A stretch of DNA of 45,047 nt from Bacteroidales bacterium. GTDB taxonomy: Bacteria > Bacteroidota > Bacteroidia > Bacteroidales > UBA7960. The stretch is from positions 1-45,047 of the forward strand of contig SKUN01000123.1 in assembly GCA_007129945.1 (NCBI GenBank), read 5' to 3'. Positions within the stretch are counted from its first letter, which is position 1; each line of letters opens with the position of its first letter. The notes beneath the pieces are model-generated. The model was not told where the DNA came from and ran no database searches. It saw only the letters and a program-made list of their open reading frames with translations. The translations under genes were made by a program, and so were the position numbers. This document shows, piece after piece, positions 24,688 to 31,801 of this stretch.

Positions 24688-25440
24688 ATGAGCCAATTAG
24701 ACATTCTCGTCGTGGAAGACGAATTCCTGGTGGCTGCCGATATTGAGGAGAGCCTGCTGGGTCTCGGTTACAATGTTCAGGCAACCGTGGCATCCGGGCA
24801 GGCGGCCATTGAAGAGGTGGAGCGCAAATTGCCCGACCTGATCCTGATGGACATCATCCTGAAGGGAGATATGACCGGTATTGAAGCAGCCAATATCATC
24901 GGGCAGAAGCATGATGTGCCTGTCATTTTCCTGACTGCCAACGCAGATGTGTCAACCATTGAGAAGGCAAAAATCTCTCTTCCGTACGGTTATATTATCA
25001 AACCTTATTCCGAAAAAGACCTGCAGACCAATATCGAAATTGCCCGGTATAAGTTTGAGAACGACATCCAGTCCAAAATGGAAAGTGACCAGTTCAATAA
25101 ATTCTTTAAATCCAGCAGCAAGATCAAAAATCAGCTTATCCTGGAAGGAGAAGAAGGGCTGGAAAAAATTAACCTGCCGAACGTGTATTATGTGGAGCAG
25201 AACGGCGACCATTCCATGGTACACCTCAGGGATGAAAAGGTGGCCGTTGTGGGCAGCCTGGATGAAGTGGAAAAAAGATTTCCCGAAAACACCTTTGTGC
25301 GGGTGAGTGAAGATTTCCTGATTAACCTCGATAAGGTCTTCATTGCCAAATATCCAGAACTGATCATGGCCGATAAAATGACAGTGATCATGGTGGAAGA
25401 TGAATACCGTGATCTCCTTGAAGCCATGCTGAGCAAATAA
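24688..25440 (+). CDS. Response regulator with LytTR-type DNA-binding domain
   Basis: This 250-aa protein has a receiver at residues 4-122 (acidic Glu10-Asp11, phosphorylation site Asp55, Thr83, Lys105), a linker, and a C-terminal LytTR-like domain at about 160-248 (NVYYVEQNGDHSMVHL, then FVRVSEDFLINLDKV). It is probably the transcriptional output of the cluster; its target sites are not known. The receiver is of the form seen in regulators partnered with HisKA_2 kinases (ILVVEDEFLVAADIEESL), which fits the preceding gene. Confidence 0.9.
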   Translation: MSQLDILVVEDEFLVAADIEESLLGLGYNVQATVASGQAAIEEVERKLPDLILMDIILKGDMTGIEAANIIGQKHDVPVIFLTANADVSTIEKAKISLPYGYIIKPYSEKDLQTNIEIARYKFENDIQSKMESDQFNKFFKSSSKIKNQLILEGEEGLEKINLPNVYYVEQNGDHSMVHLRDEKVAVVGSLDEVEKRFPENTFVRVSEDFLINLDKVFIAKYPELIMADKMTVIMVEDEYRDLLEAMLSK

Positions 25441-25451
25441 GGTAATTGACT

Positions 25452-26336
25452 ATGAGAACATTCGTTGACAAATGCTCTCCCGAGGCCTATATCCGTGAGC
25501 TTTTTGAGAAAAATGGTCCCGATCCGGAGGATTTTGATGAGGTCATGGAGCTGATCGGACAGCTCCGTGCCGATGATGTGGAACCATTCAGGGAGGCCAT
25601 GAATGGGATACTGCATCCGGGAACGATCATCGGGTTTTCATACACAAAACCTTTTGGGTACAATGGTGATTTTTTCATTATTGAAAAGATTTATCAGCAG
25701 TATGTGAATCCCGATCCCCGCTACAGTAAGTGGGACGAATTTTTTCACCGCTTGCCTGCCGCCATTGCTGTGATCAACAGGAAAAAGCTGGCTGTAGAGA
25801 TGCTTCACACGTTGAACCGGGAGGCTGATGGAGAGCCGCGACACGTGTTGATTTTGGGAAGCGGACCGGTAACGGAAGTGTTCGAGTATTTTGAAGAAAC
25901 GGACCACAATCATCTCTATTTCGATCTGATAGACCTGGACCAGCGTGCCATTGACTATGCAAAGTCAAAGCATAAGGCCAATATGTCTTACCTGACCTTC
26001 CACAATAAAAACGTGATTCGCCATACCCCTGACAAAAAGTATGACCTTTTGTGGAGTGCGGGGCTGTTTGATTATTTTAAAGACAAGCACTTTGTCTTTT
26101 TGCTGAAAAGGTATTATGAATTTGTGGCGGAAGGCGGGAAGATGGTGATTGGCAACTTTAACACAGAGAATCCTTCCCGGAAAATCATGGAGGTACTTGG
26201 AGACTGGTTCCTGTATCACCGTTCAGAGGAAGAACTCCTGGGCTTTGCCCGGCAGGCAGATATTCCGGAAAACAGTGTCCGTGTAATTCGCGAGCCTTTG
26301 GGGATCAATCTGTTTTTGCACGCGGAGAAAAAATAA
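25452..26336 (+). CDS. SAM-dependent methyltransferase of the EF/3-hydroxypalmitate methyl ester type (PhcB-like)
   Basis: The ATG at 25452 gives 294 aa; the frame extends two codons further to a TTG, which is less likely. The C-terminal two-thirds is a class I Rossmann methyltransferase: motif I LILGSGP (133-139), acidic FDLIDLD (157-163) and LLWSAGLFDYF (199-209). The N-terminal helical region holds KPFGYNGDFFIIEKIYQ (66-82), matching the GYxGDF motif of proteins annotated as extracellular factor 3-hydroxypalmitic acid methyl ester biosynthesis proteins. PhcB of Ralstonia makes the quorum signal by methylating a 3-hydroxy fatty acid. Family membership is judged by motif and neighbours; the real substrate is unknown. 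Confidence 0.8.
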   Translation: MRTFVDKCSPEAYIRELFEKNGPDPEDFDEVMELIGQLRADDVEPFREAMNGILHPGTIIGFSYTKPFGYNGDFFIIEKIYQQYVNPDPRYSKWDEFFHRLPAAIAVINRKKLAVEMLHTLNREADGEPRHVLILGSGPVTEVFEYFEETDHNHLYFDLIDLDQRAIDYAKSKHKANMSYLTFHNKNVIRHTPDKKYDLLWSAGLFDYFKDKHFVFLLKRYYEFVAEGGKMVIGNFNTENPSRKIMEVLGDWFLYHRSEEELLGFARQADIPENSVRVIREPLGINLFLHAEKK

Positions 26337-26388
26337 AAGGCACTTTTGTTTTCCCGGACATTGATTCCGGGATGCAAAAGCGCCTTTT
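26335..26388. terminator. Bidirectional terminator after the signalling operon
   Basis: Outer arms AAAAGGCACTTTTG and CAAAAGCGCCTTTT (one mismatch) enclose an inner stem CCCGGA/TCCGGG. It lies between the convergent methyltransferase and dipeptidase genes and has A and T runs on both sides. Confidence 0.85.
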
Positions 26389-26407
26389 GTAATTATTCTG
26401 TGCCTGT

Positions 26408-27640
26408 TCAGTAACCGGCTGCGATCGCTTCAACTTCCCTGAAAACACGCAGGAAGTTCCCTGACCATATCTTTTCGATCTCTTCTTCGGTATATCCTCT
26501 TTTAACCAGCTCCAGGGTAATATTACCCAGTTCCGATACATCAAAACAGTCTTCCAGTGCACCTCCGCCATCAAAATCGGTGCCGATGCCCACGTGGTCA
26601 ATGCCTATCAGGTCCACTACATGATCTACGTGATCTACAAGGTCAGCTACTGTGGCCATCGGACGGGGGTACTTTCTTCCCAGTTCCTGCCATTCTTCCC
26701 GGGCCTGATCCATTTCCTCGTCAGTCAGTCCGTCAAAATTGTTCCATTTCTCCCTGAGTTCATCAAAAGCGGCATCCCTTTCCGGATCTGTTTCCATCTC
26801 TTTTACGTATGAACTGAGTACGCACAGCTGCAATACACCGCCATTGTCAGCCAGGGCAACGAGCATGTCATCATCCAGATTCCGTGGGTGATCGCAAACG
26901 GCACGGGCGTTGGAGTGGGAAGCAATTACCGGGGCACTGGTCACCTCCAGCACATCATAAAATGCGGCATCTGAAATATGGGTCACATCAACCATCATAC
27001 CTATCCGGTTCAGTTTTTCTACCACCTCAACCCCGAAGTCGGACAAGCCGTCATGCAGGGGCGGGTTGGAGTCGGTGGATGAATCACAGATCTGGTTATG
27101 GCTTGAGTGGGAAAGGCCAAGGTAGCGGCTGCCCAGGTCATAGTGTTGCTGAAGCAATTCAAGGTCTTCCCCGATGGGATATCCGTTCTCTGTACCGATG
27201 TAAATGGCAAATTTTCCTTCTTCCCGCAGCCTGTGCGCGTCATCAGCTGTCAGCGCCAGTTCGGCCACGTCATGGTGGTTATCAAGCATCTGGTGGATAT
27301 TGTCAAAAATACGCATCGCCCGGTCGTGCGATCTCTCATATCCCTCTTCAGTGAGCGGCCCCTGTCCGAGAAAAACGGCAAAGATAGCGGCATCCAGCCC
27401 TCCTTCTTCCATCCTGGGGAAATCGAGCTTGCCCCCGCCATCGTGGGGATCATTCCTTTCCCCGATATCAAATCCATCTCTTCCCAGCATCAGGGGGGTA
27501 TCGAGATGACTGTCAAGGGTAAGTACCTCAGCGTGGATTTCAGCGGCCTTTTCCTCCAGACTTTTTTCCGGTGAGGCACAGGATGTGATGAATAATATGC
27601 CGGACAGTGCGGCAAAAAGTGTCAGAAAATTAAAACGCAT
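26408..27640 (-). CDS. Membrane dipeptidase (peptidase M19), lipoprotein
   Basis: This zinc dipeptidase has a wide dipeptide range. The ATG at 27640 (MRFNFLTLFAALSGILFITSC) gives 410 aa with a lipoprotein signal whose lipobox ends ITSC; longer frames upstream are rejected because they would bury the signal peptide. Visible metal and active-site features are LDSHLDTPLML (HxD), IGTENG (bridging Glu), VDVTHISDAAF, IASHSNARAV and HVGIGTDFDGGG. The protein is probably anchored in a membrane facing the periplasm. It stands alone and converges with the signalling operon across a shared terminator. Confidence 0.93.
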   Translation of the reverse strand: MRFNFLTLFAALSGILFITSCASPEKSLEEKAAEIHAEVLTLDSHLDTPLMLGRDGFDIGERNDPHDGGGKLDFPRMEEGGLDAAIFAVFLGQGPLTEEGYERSHDRAMRIFDNIHQMLDNHHDVAELALTADDAHRLREEGKFAIYIGTENGYPIGEDLELLQQHYDLGSRYLGLSHSSHNQICDSSTDSNPPLHDGLSDFGVEVVEKLNRIGMMVDVTHISDAAFYDVLEVTSAPVIASHSNARAVCDHPRNLDDDMLVALADNGGVLQLCVLSSYVKEMETDPERDAAFDELREKWNNFDGLTDEEMDQAREEWQELGRKYPRPMATVADLVDHVDHVVDLIGIDHVGIGTDFDGGGALEDCFDVSELGNITLELVKRGYTEEEIEKIWSGNFLRVFREVEAIAAGY

Positions 27641-27813
27641 GGTTTGGTTGGTTGAATAATGAATAACTGCATTAGCGGGGGTAAATATACATATTTTACG
27701 CATTTTACCTATGAATGAATGCGGTATCGCTCTCCGGAAGGTGGTTGATTTAGCGGGTTTTTCCCTGAACAGGGACAACGGTTTTGTGAATCGGTGTTTT
27801 GCCGGGATGAAAA

Positions 27814-28506
27814 CTATTTATCCCAGGAAACGGCCTTTACGCCTTCGAGCCCGAATAATTCTTCAATTGTTTTTGCCCCGATTTCGGCCTGCCTGTATTT
27901 TACAATAAACCGTACTTTGATGAGTCCCTCATCACTGATGGCTTCGATGGTATATCCTTTGATCATGAAGCCCAGACTGTCAATACGCTGGCGGGATTTT
28001 TTGTAAAAGCTGATTCCCCCTGTCCCGGTCAGAAATATCTCCCCATAGTGTTCCGATTTGATATCCACTTTGTGCAGCACAAAAAGGGCGAATAGCACGA
28101 GGGCGGTGGCGGCGATGGACAAAAAGAACTGACCGAGACCGATTGTGATGCCAATGGCTGCCACCACCCAGATGGATGCAGCAGTGGTGAGCCCCATGAT
28201 ATGGTCTTTTCCTTTAAGAATGGTTCCCGCCCCAAGAAACCCGATACCGGTGATGACTCCGGCAGCAGCCCGTGCCGGATCCAGTCTCAGCAAATCCGCA
28301 CCACTCTGAGTCAGGCTTGCCTGTAGTTGCTCAAAAGCAACAATGATCAGGGCGGATCCCAGGCATACCAGGATGTGCGTCCTGAGCCCGGCCGGTCTTC
28401 CGTGCACCTCCCGCTCGAGGCCTACCAGGGCTCCGAGTACGGTTGCCAGAAGAAGCTGTATGAGCAGCGACCATTCCCAGCTGAAGTTGATCAATGTGTG
28501 TTCCAT
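27814..28506 (-). CDS. MgtC/SapB family membrane protein
   Basis: The 230-aa protein has an N-terminal MgtC membrane domain with about five helices and the family signatures LGALVGLEREVHGRPAGLRTH (early) and GVITGIGFLGAGTIL, plus a C-terminal cytoplasmic domain of about 80 residues. MgtC proteins influence the F-ATPase, Mg stress and survival in hosts; here the gene is probably a housekeeping homologue. Its ATG lies 5 bp from the -33 element of the divergent tag promoter. Confidence 0.9.
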   Translation of the reverse strand: MEHTLINFSWEWSLLIQLLLATVLGALVGLEREVHGRPAGLRTHILVCLGSALIIVAFEQLQASLTQSGADLLRLDPARAAAGVITGIGFLGAGTILKGKDHIMGLTTAASIWVVAAIGITIGLGQFFLSIAATALVLFALFVLHKVDIKSEHYGEIFLTGTGGISFYKKSRQRIDSLGFMIKGYTIEAISDEGLIKVRFIVKYRQAEIGAKTIEELFGLEGVKAVSWDK

Positions 28507-28510
28507 GCCA

Positions 28511-28541
28511 TTTGAGATGAGGTGAAAAAATGCTATATTTG
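28511..28541 (+). promoter_or_regulatory. Promoter of the tag operon
   Basis: TTTG (28511-28514), exactly 19 bases, TATATTTG (28534-28541), a perfect consensus. It lies 97 bases before the tag ATG. Confidence 0.75.
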
Positions 28542-28637
28542 GTTCATTTGTGTGTGATGCGAACGAAAGGAAAGCTGACCCTGCAGGTTGTTGCTTTTTG
28601 TTGGCACTTCACAAGTCTAAGGTACAAATTTTACATT

Positions 28638-29201
28638 ATGCAGATCAAGCCCCCGCTTGTTTCCTATTGTGAGCAGGTCAGAAACTTACCTCCGGATAAT
28701 CCGGACAGAAAACACCATGACCATGTACACGGTTTTGCCGTTAAGGATGACAATGAACTATTCGGAAGACTGATTATGGAGATCAACCAGGCCGGATTGA
28801 ACTGGACGCTCATCCTGAAAAAAGAGGAAAACTTCCGAAGGGCTTTTGAAGGCTTTGATATTTTGAAAGTGGCTGCATACGGAGAGGACGATAAAAGCCG
28901 CTTGCTCGCTGATGCAGGCATTATTCGTAACAGGCGGAAGGTGGATGCCGTCATTCACAATGCCGGGGTTATCCGGGGGTTGCAGCGGGAATACGGTTCA
29001 TTCTCATCCTGGCTCGATCATCATCATCCCATGGGTATTGATGGGTGGGTGCGGCTGTTTAAAAAGACCTTTCGTTTTACCGGGCCGGAAATCGTCAACG
29101 AATGGCTGATGAGTACGGGCTACTTGCCTGGTGCCCACAGGGAGGATTGCCCGGTGTATGACAAGGTGATCAGGTCAGGGCCGGAATGGCTGAAATTGTA
29201 G
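28638..29201 (+). CDS. tag: DNA-3-methyladenine glycosylase I
   Basis: Tag removes 3-methyladenine from alkylated DNA. The ATG at 28638 (MQIKPPLVSYCEQV) gives 187 aa; the frame runs up to 28530 but that part lies in the promoter. The zinc-snap ligands can be placed: Cys11, His27, His167 and Cys171 (HREDC). The conserved LIMEINQAGLNWTLILKK segment contains Glu48, at the catalytic acid position, and IIRNRRKVDAVIHNA follows. The first motif reads HHDHVHG where E. coli has YHDNEWG, so the Trp there is lost; this is the one divergence from the family. Confidence 0.9.
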   Translation: MQIKPPLVSYCEQVRNLPPDNPDRKHHDHVHGFAVKDDNELFGRLIMEINQAGLNWTLILKKEENFRRAFEGFDILKVAAYGEDDKSRLLADAGIIRNRRKVDAVIHNAGVIRGLQREYGSFSSWLDHHHPMGIDGWVRLFKKTFRFTGPEIVNEWLMSTGYLPGAHREDCPVYDKVIRSGPEWLKL

Positions 29202-29203
29202 AC

Positions 29204-30094
29204 ATGCGAGAAGCCAGATATTATAGCATACAGCAAAATGAAAAGGTGCGTTGCGGGCTTTGCCCCCATCAATGTTCCCTCGCCCCCGGTGAAACCGGCT
29301 TGTGCCGTGTAAGAAAAAATGCAGGGGGGCAACTGGTCTCCCTGGCATATGGCAGATTGTCCGGCCTGCATATGGATCCCATTGAGAAAAAACCTTTGTA
29401 CCGGTTTTTCCCCGGCAGCAGGATCCTTTCTGTGGGGAGTTATGGGTGCAATTTTCGCTGCCCATGGTGCCAGAATGCGTCAGTATCCCAGTGTACCCCA
29501 GGCAATGGTACTGCTGAATCAGGAAGTGTCTCCGCAGACGATGCGCTTACCGAACCCGCTGATATACTCGCCATGGCCCGGAAGCAACAGAGTATTGGGG
29601 TTGCCTATACCTATAATGAACCCACTGTTTGGTTTGAGTACATGATGGACATTGCCCTGCTGATCCGCCGTGCCGGCATGCAGAATGTGGTGGTATCCAA
29701 CGGGTACATCAACCCGGATCCCTTAAATGAGTTGCTGGAGGTGACAGATGCATTCAACATCGACCTCAAATCTTTTGATCCCGGTTTTTATGCGCAATAT
29801 ACCAATGGCAGGTTGCAGCCGGTGTCAGACACCCTGAAAGCCATTGCCGGAAAGGGGCGGCACCTGGAGATCACTTTCCTTGTGATTCCCGGGCTGAATG
29901 ATGACCTGGCGCAGTTCAGAGACATGACAAGGTGGATTGCCGGACACCTGGGCAATCATACGGTTTTGCACATCAACAGGTATTTTCCCGCCTGGCATTT
30001 CAGTAATCCCCCTACCCCGGCTGACACACTTCGAAATATGAAAACAATAGCCGGTAAATATCTGACCCATATATACCTGGGCAACATTGGTTAA
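29204..30094 (+). CDS. amrS: AmmeMemoRadiSam system radical SAM enzyme
   Basis: In this radical SAM protein the start at 29204 (MREARYYSIQQNEKVRCGLC) matches the usual family N-terminus and begins 2 bp after the tag stop; an ATG at 29186 would overlap tag by 16 bp. It gives 296 aa. The CxxxCxxC [4Fe-4S] motif is YGCNFRCPWCQ (Cys82, 86, 89). An N-terminal group of four cysteines (CGLCPHQC, then GLC) is a second typical feature. The family partners an AMMECR1-like and a MEMO-like protein in a modification pathway of unknown product. The MEMO gene follows. Confidence 0.92.
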   Translation: MREARYYSIQQNEKVRCGLCPHQCSLAPGETGLCRVRKNAGGQLVSLAYGRLSGLHMDPIEKKPLYRFFPGSRILSVGSYGCNFRCPWCQNASVSQCTPGNGTAESGSVSADDALTEPADILAMARKQQSIGVAYTYNEPTVWFEYMMDIALLIRRAGMQNVVVSNGYINPDPLNELLEVTDAFNIDLKSFDPGFYAQYTNGRLQPVSDTLKAIAGKGRHLEITFLVIPGLNDDLAQFRDMTRWIAGHLGNHTVLHINRYFPAWHFSNPPTPADTLRNMKTIAGKYLTHIYLGNIG

Positions 30095-30130
30095 TTTTCT
30101 GATCATTCACAGATAGCTATTCTAAATACC

Positions 30131-30979
30131 ATGAAAACTACATCAGATATCAGGCAAGCCAGGGTGGCCGGGATGTTTTATCCGGCCACGGCGGGTGAAA
30201 TCCGCACACAGCTCGGCAGGGAGGTCCAAAATGTCAGGAAAGCAATGGATGAGCGTTCCCCTGAGGGGGTGATTCTGGGGGGCGTGTTGCCCCACGCCGG
30301 AATGGACTATTGCGCGCATCATGCCGTGCACTTTTTTGAGTCGTTGCGCGTGTCCGGCCAAAAACCTGATACCGTCGTGATTGTTCATCCCAATCACAGC
30401 GGGTATGGTCCTCCTGTTTCGGTCGACGGTCATCATTTCTGGGAGACCCCGCTGGGACAGGTGGGTGTGGACCTGGAACTTTCTGAGGCCTCCATGCTCC
30501 CGTTTTCGTCGAGGGCCCAGCTAAGGGAGCACTCTTCAGAGGTAATTGTGCCTTATCTGCAGTATTTCCTCGATGAAGGTTTCCGGATTATGTCCGTGAA
30601 TGTACTTCAGCAGAGCGTGGAAATTGCACGAGAGGTGGCTGAAAGAATTGCCAACGGAGCGAATCAGTTGGGGCGTAATGTGTTGTTGCTGGCTTCATCA
30701 GATTTTTCCCACTTTTTAACCCCCGAGGAGTCGGCGCCACTGGATGACAAGGTATTGGCAAAAATCCTGGAGAAAGACACCCCCGGGGTGGAAAAAATGG
30801 TTCATCAATACCATGTTTCGGTCTGCGGATTTGGCCCGGTGATGACCTTGATGGAATATGCTGCCCTGACAGATCCCGCCTATCGTGTCCGTTTGTTAAG
30901 CAGGGGTCATTCAGGTGAAGTGATCCCTTCCGGCAAAGTGGTCAATTATATGTCTTTGTTGTTTTCTTCGGAGAAATAG
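30131..30979 (+). CDS. amrB: AmmeMemoRadiSam system protein B (MEMO1 family)
   Basis: This 282-aa MEMO-family protein belongs to the dioxygenase-like fold related to catechol ring-opening enzymes. The metal-site elements look present: LPHAGMDYCAHHAV (near residue 55), HPNHSGYG (about 88), LLASSDFSHFL (about 197) and CGFGPVMTLMEYA. It is 36 bp behind the radical SAM gene. The third member (AMMECR1) is not in the window. Confidence 0.92.
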   Translation: MKTTSDIRQARVAGMFYPATAGEIRTQLGREVQNVRKAMDERSPEGVILGGVLPHAGMDYCAHHAVHFFESLRVSGQKPDTVVIVHPNHSGYGPPVSVDGHHFWETPLGQVGVDLELSEASMLPFSSRAQLREHSSEVIVPYLQYFLDEGFRIMSVNVLQQSVEIAREVAERIANGANQLGRNVLLLASSDFSHFLTPEESAPLDDKVLAKILEKDTPGVEKMVHQYHVSVCGFGPVMTLMEYAALTDPAYRVRLLSRGHSGEVIPSGKVVNYMSLLFSSEK

Positions 30980-31072
30980 AAACCGGGCCCCGTGGATGTT
31001 CACGGTAAATGGTTAAGTTTGTCCGGATCCGGCCGGGGCTTTCCGGCAGCAGAAATAAACAGGAGAAACGGT

Positions 31073-31801
31073 ATGAAATACATCAATGTATTGTTTTTCG
31101 TCTTTATGGTGGTAATGAATTACCTGGCCAATGCCCTGCCCCTGGGCGGCAAAACCACCGGTGAATTGTCGGCAGCTTATCCGAACCTGTTTGTGCCGGC
31201 GGGTGTCACCTTTTCTATATGGGGCGTTATCTACCTGATGCTGCTTGGTTTTTGCCTGCTTCAGTTCCGTGAACAAAACAGGGCCCTCGTGGAAGCGACC
31301 GGATGGGCCTTTGCCCTGAGCTGCCTGCTCAATGGCCTTTGGATAGTGGCCTGGCATTATAAGTCCCTGCCTGCATCACTGCTGATCATGCTGGCATTGC
31401 TTGTGGTGCTGGTATACATCAACTACCAGTTGCGTGGTCAGTCAATGGGGCTGACAAGGGCGGCCTTCGGCGTTTACCTGGGCTGGATCAGTATTGCCAC
31501 CATCGCCAATGTTACAGCCCTGTTGGTAAATTATAACTGGGGTGGCTGGGGGATAACGGATGTCAGCTGGGCCATATTGATGATCATTGTGGGGCTCCTG
31601 ATCACAGCCTTTGCGCTGTACCGCCTACAGAGCCCGTTTATCGGCCTTGCTGTCATCTGGGCATTTATCGGGATATACCTTAACCGCCAGGGCGACTATC
31701 CTTCCATTGCTGCTACGGCTGTTGTTGCAGCGGTCATCATGGTCGCTTTTACCCTCTGGGCGTTCTGGAAACTTGCACCTTATAACCCTGCCAGTCAATG
31801 A
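31073..31801 (+). CDS. TspO/MBR-related (tryptophan-rich sensory-like) membrane protein
   Basis: The ATG at 31073 (MKYINVLFFVFMVVMNYLANALPLGG) gives 242 aa; an extension back to 30992 has a poor N-terminus. About eight hydrophobic segments and many Trp residues are seen. The motif YPNLFVPAGVTFSIWGVIYLM near residue 45 is that of bacterial proteins called tryptophan-rich sensory protein or TspO-related. They are longer than classical TspO (about 160 aa), and porphyrin binding is unproven. It overlaps the next gene by 4 bases (ATGA), so the two are translationally coupled. Confidence 0.7.
   Translation: MKYINVLFFVFMVVMNYLANALPLGGKTTGELSAAYPNLFVPAGVTFSIWGVIYLMLLGFCLLQFREQNRALVEATGWAFALSCLLNGLWIVAWHYKSLPASLLIMLALLVVLVYINYQLRGQSMGLTRAAFGVYLGWISIATIANVTALLVNYNWGGWGITDVSWAILMIIVGLLITAFALYRLQSPFIGLAVIWAFIGIYLNRQGDYPSIAATAVVAAVIMVAFTLWAFWKLAPYNPASQ

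Noticed and set aside
21721-26336. A plain two-component cluster with an unrelated methyltransferase
   Set aside because: Gaps of 4-11 bp and the specific GYxGDF/SAGLFDY motifs make a functional link more likely, although it is not proven.
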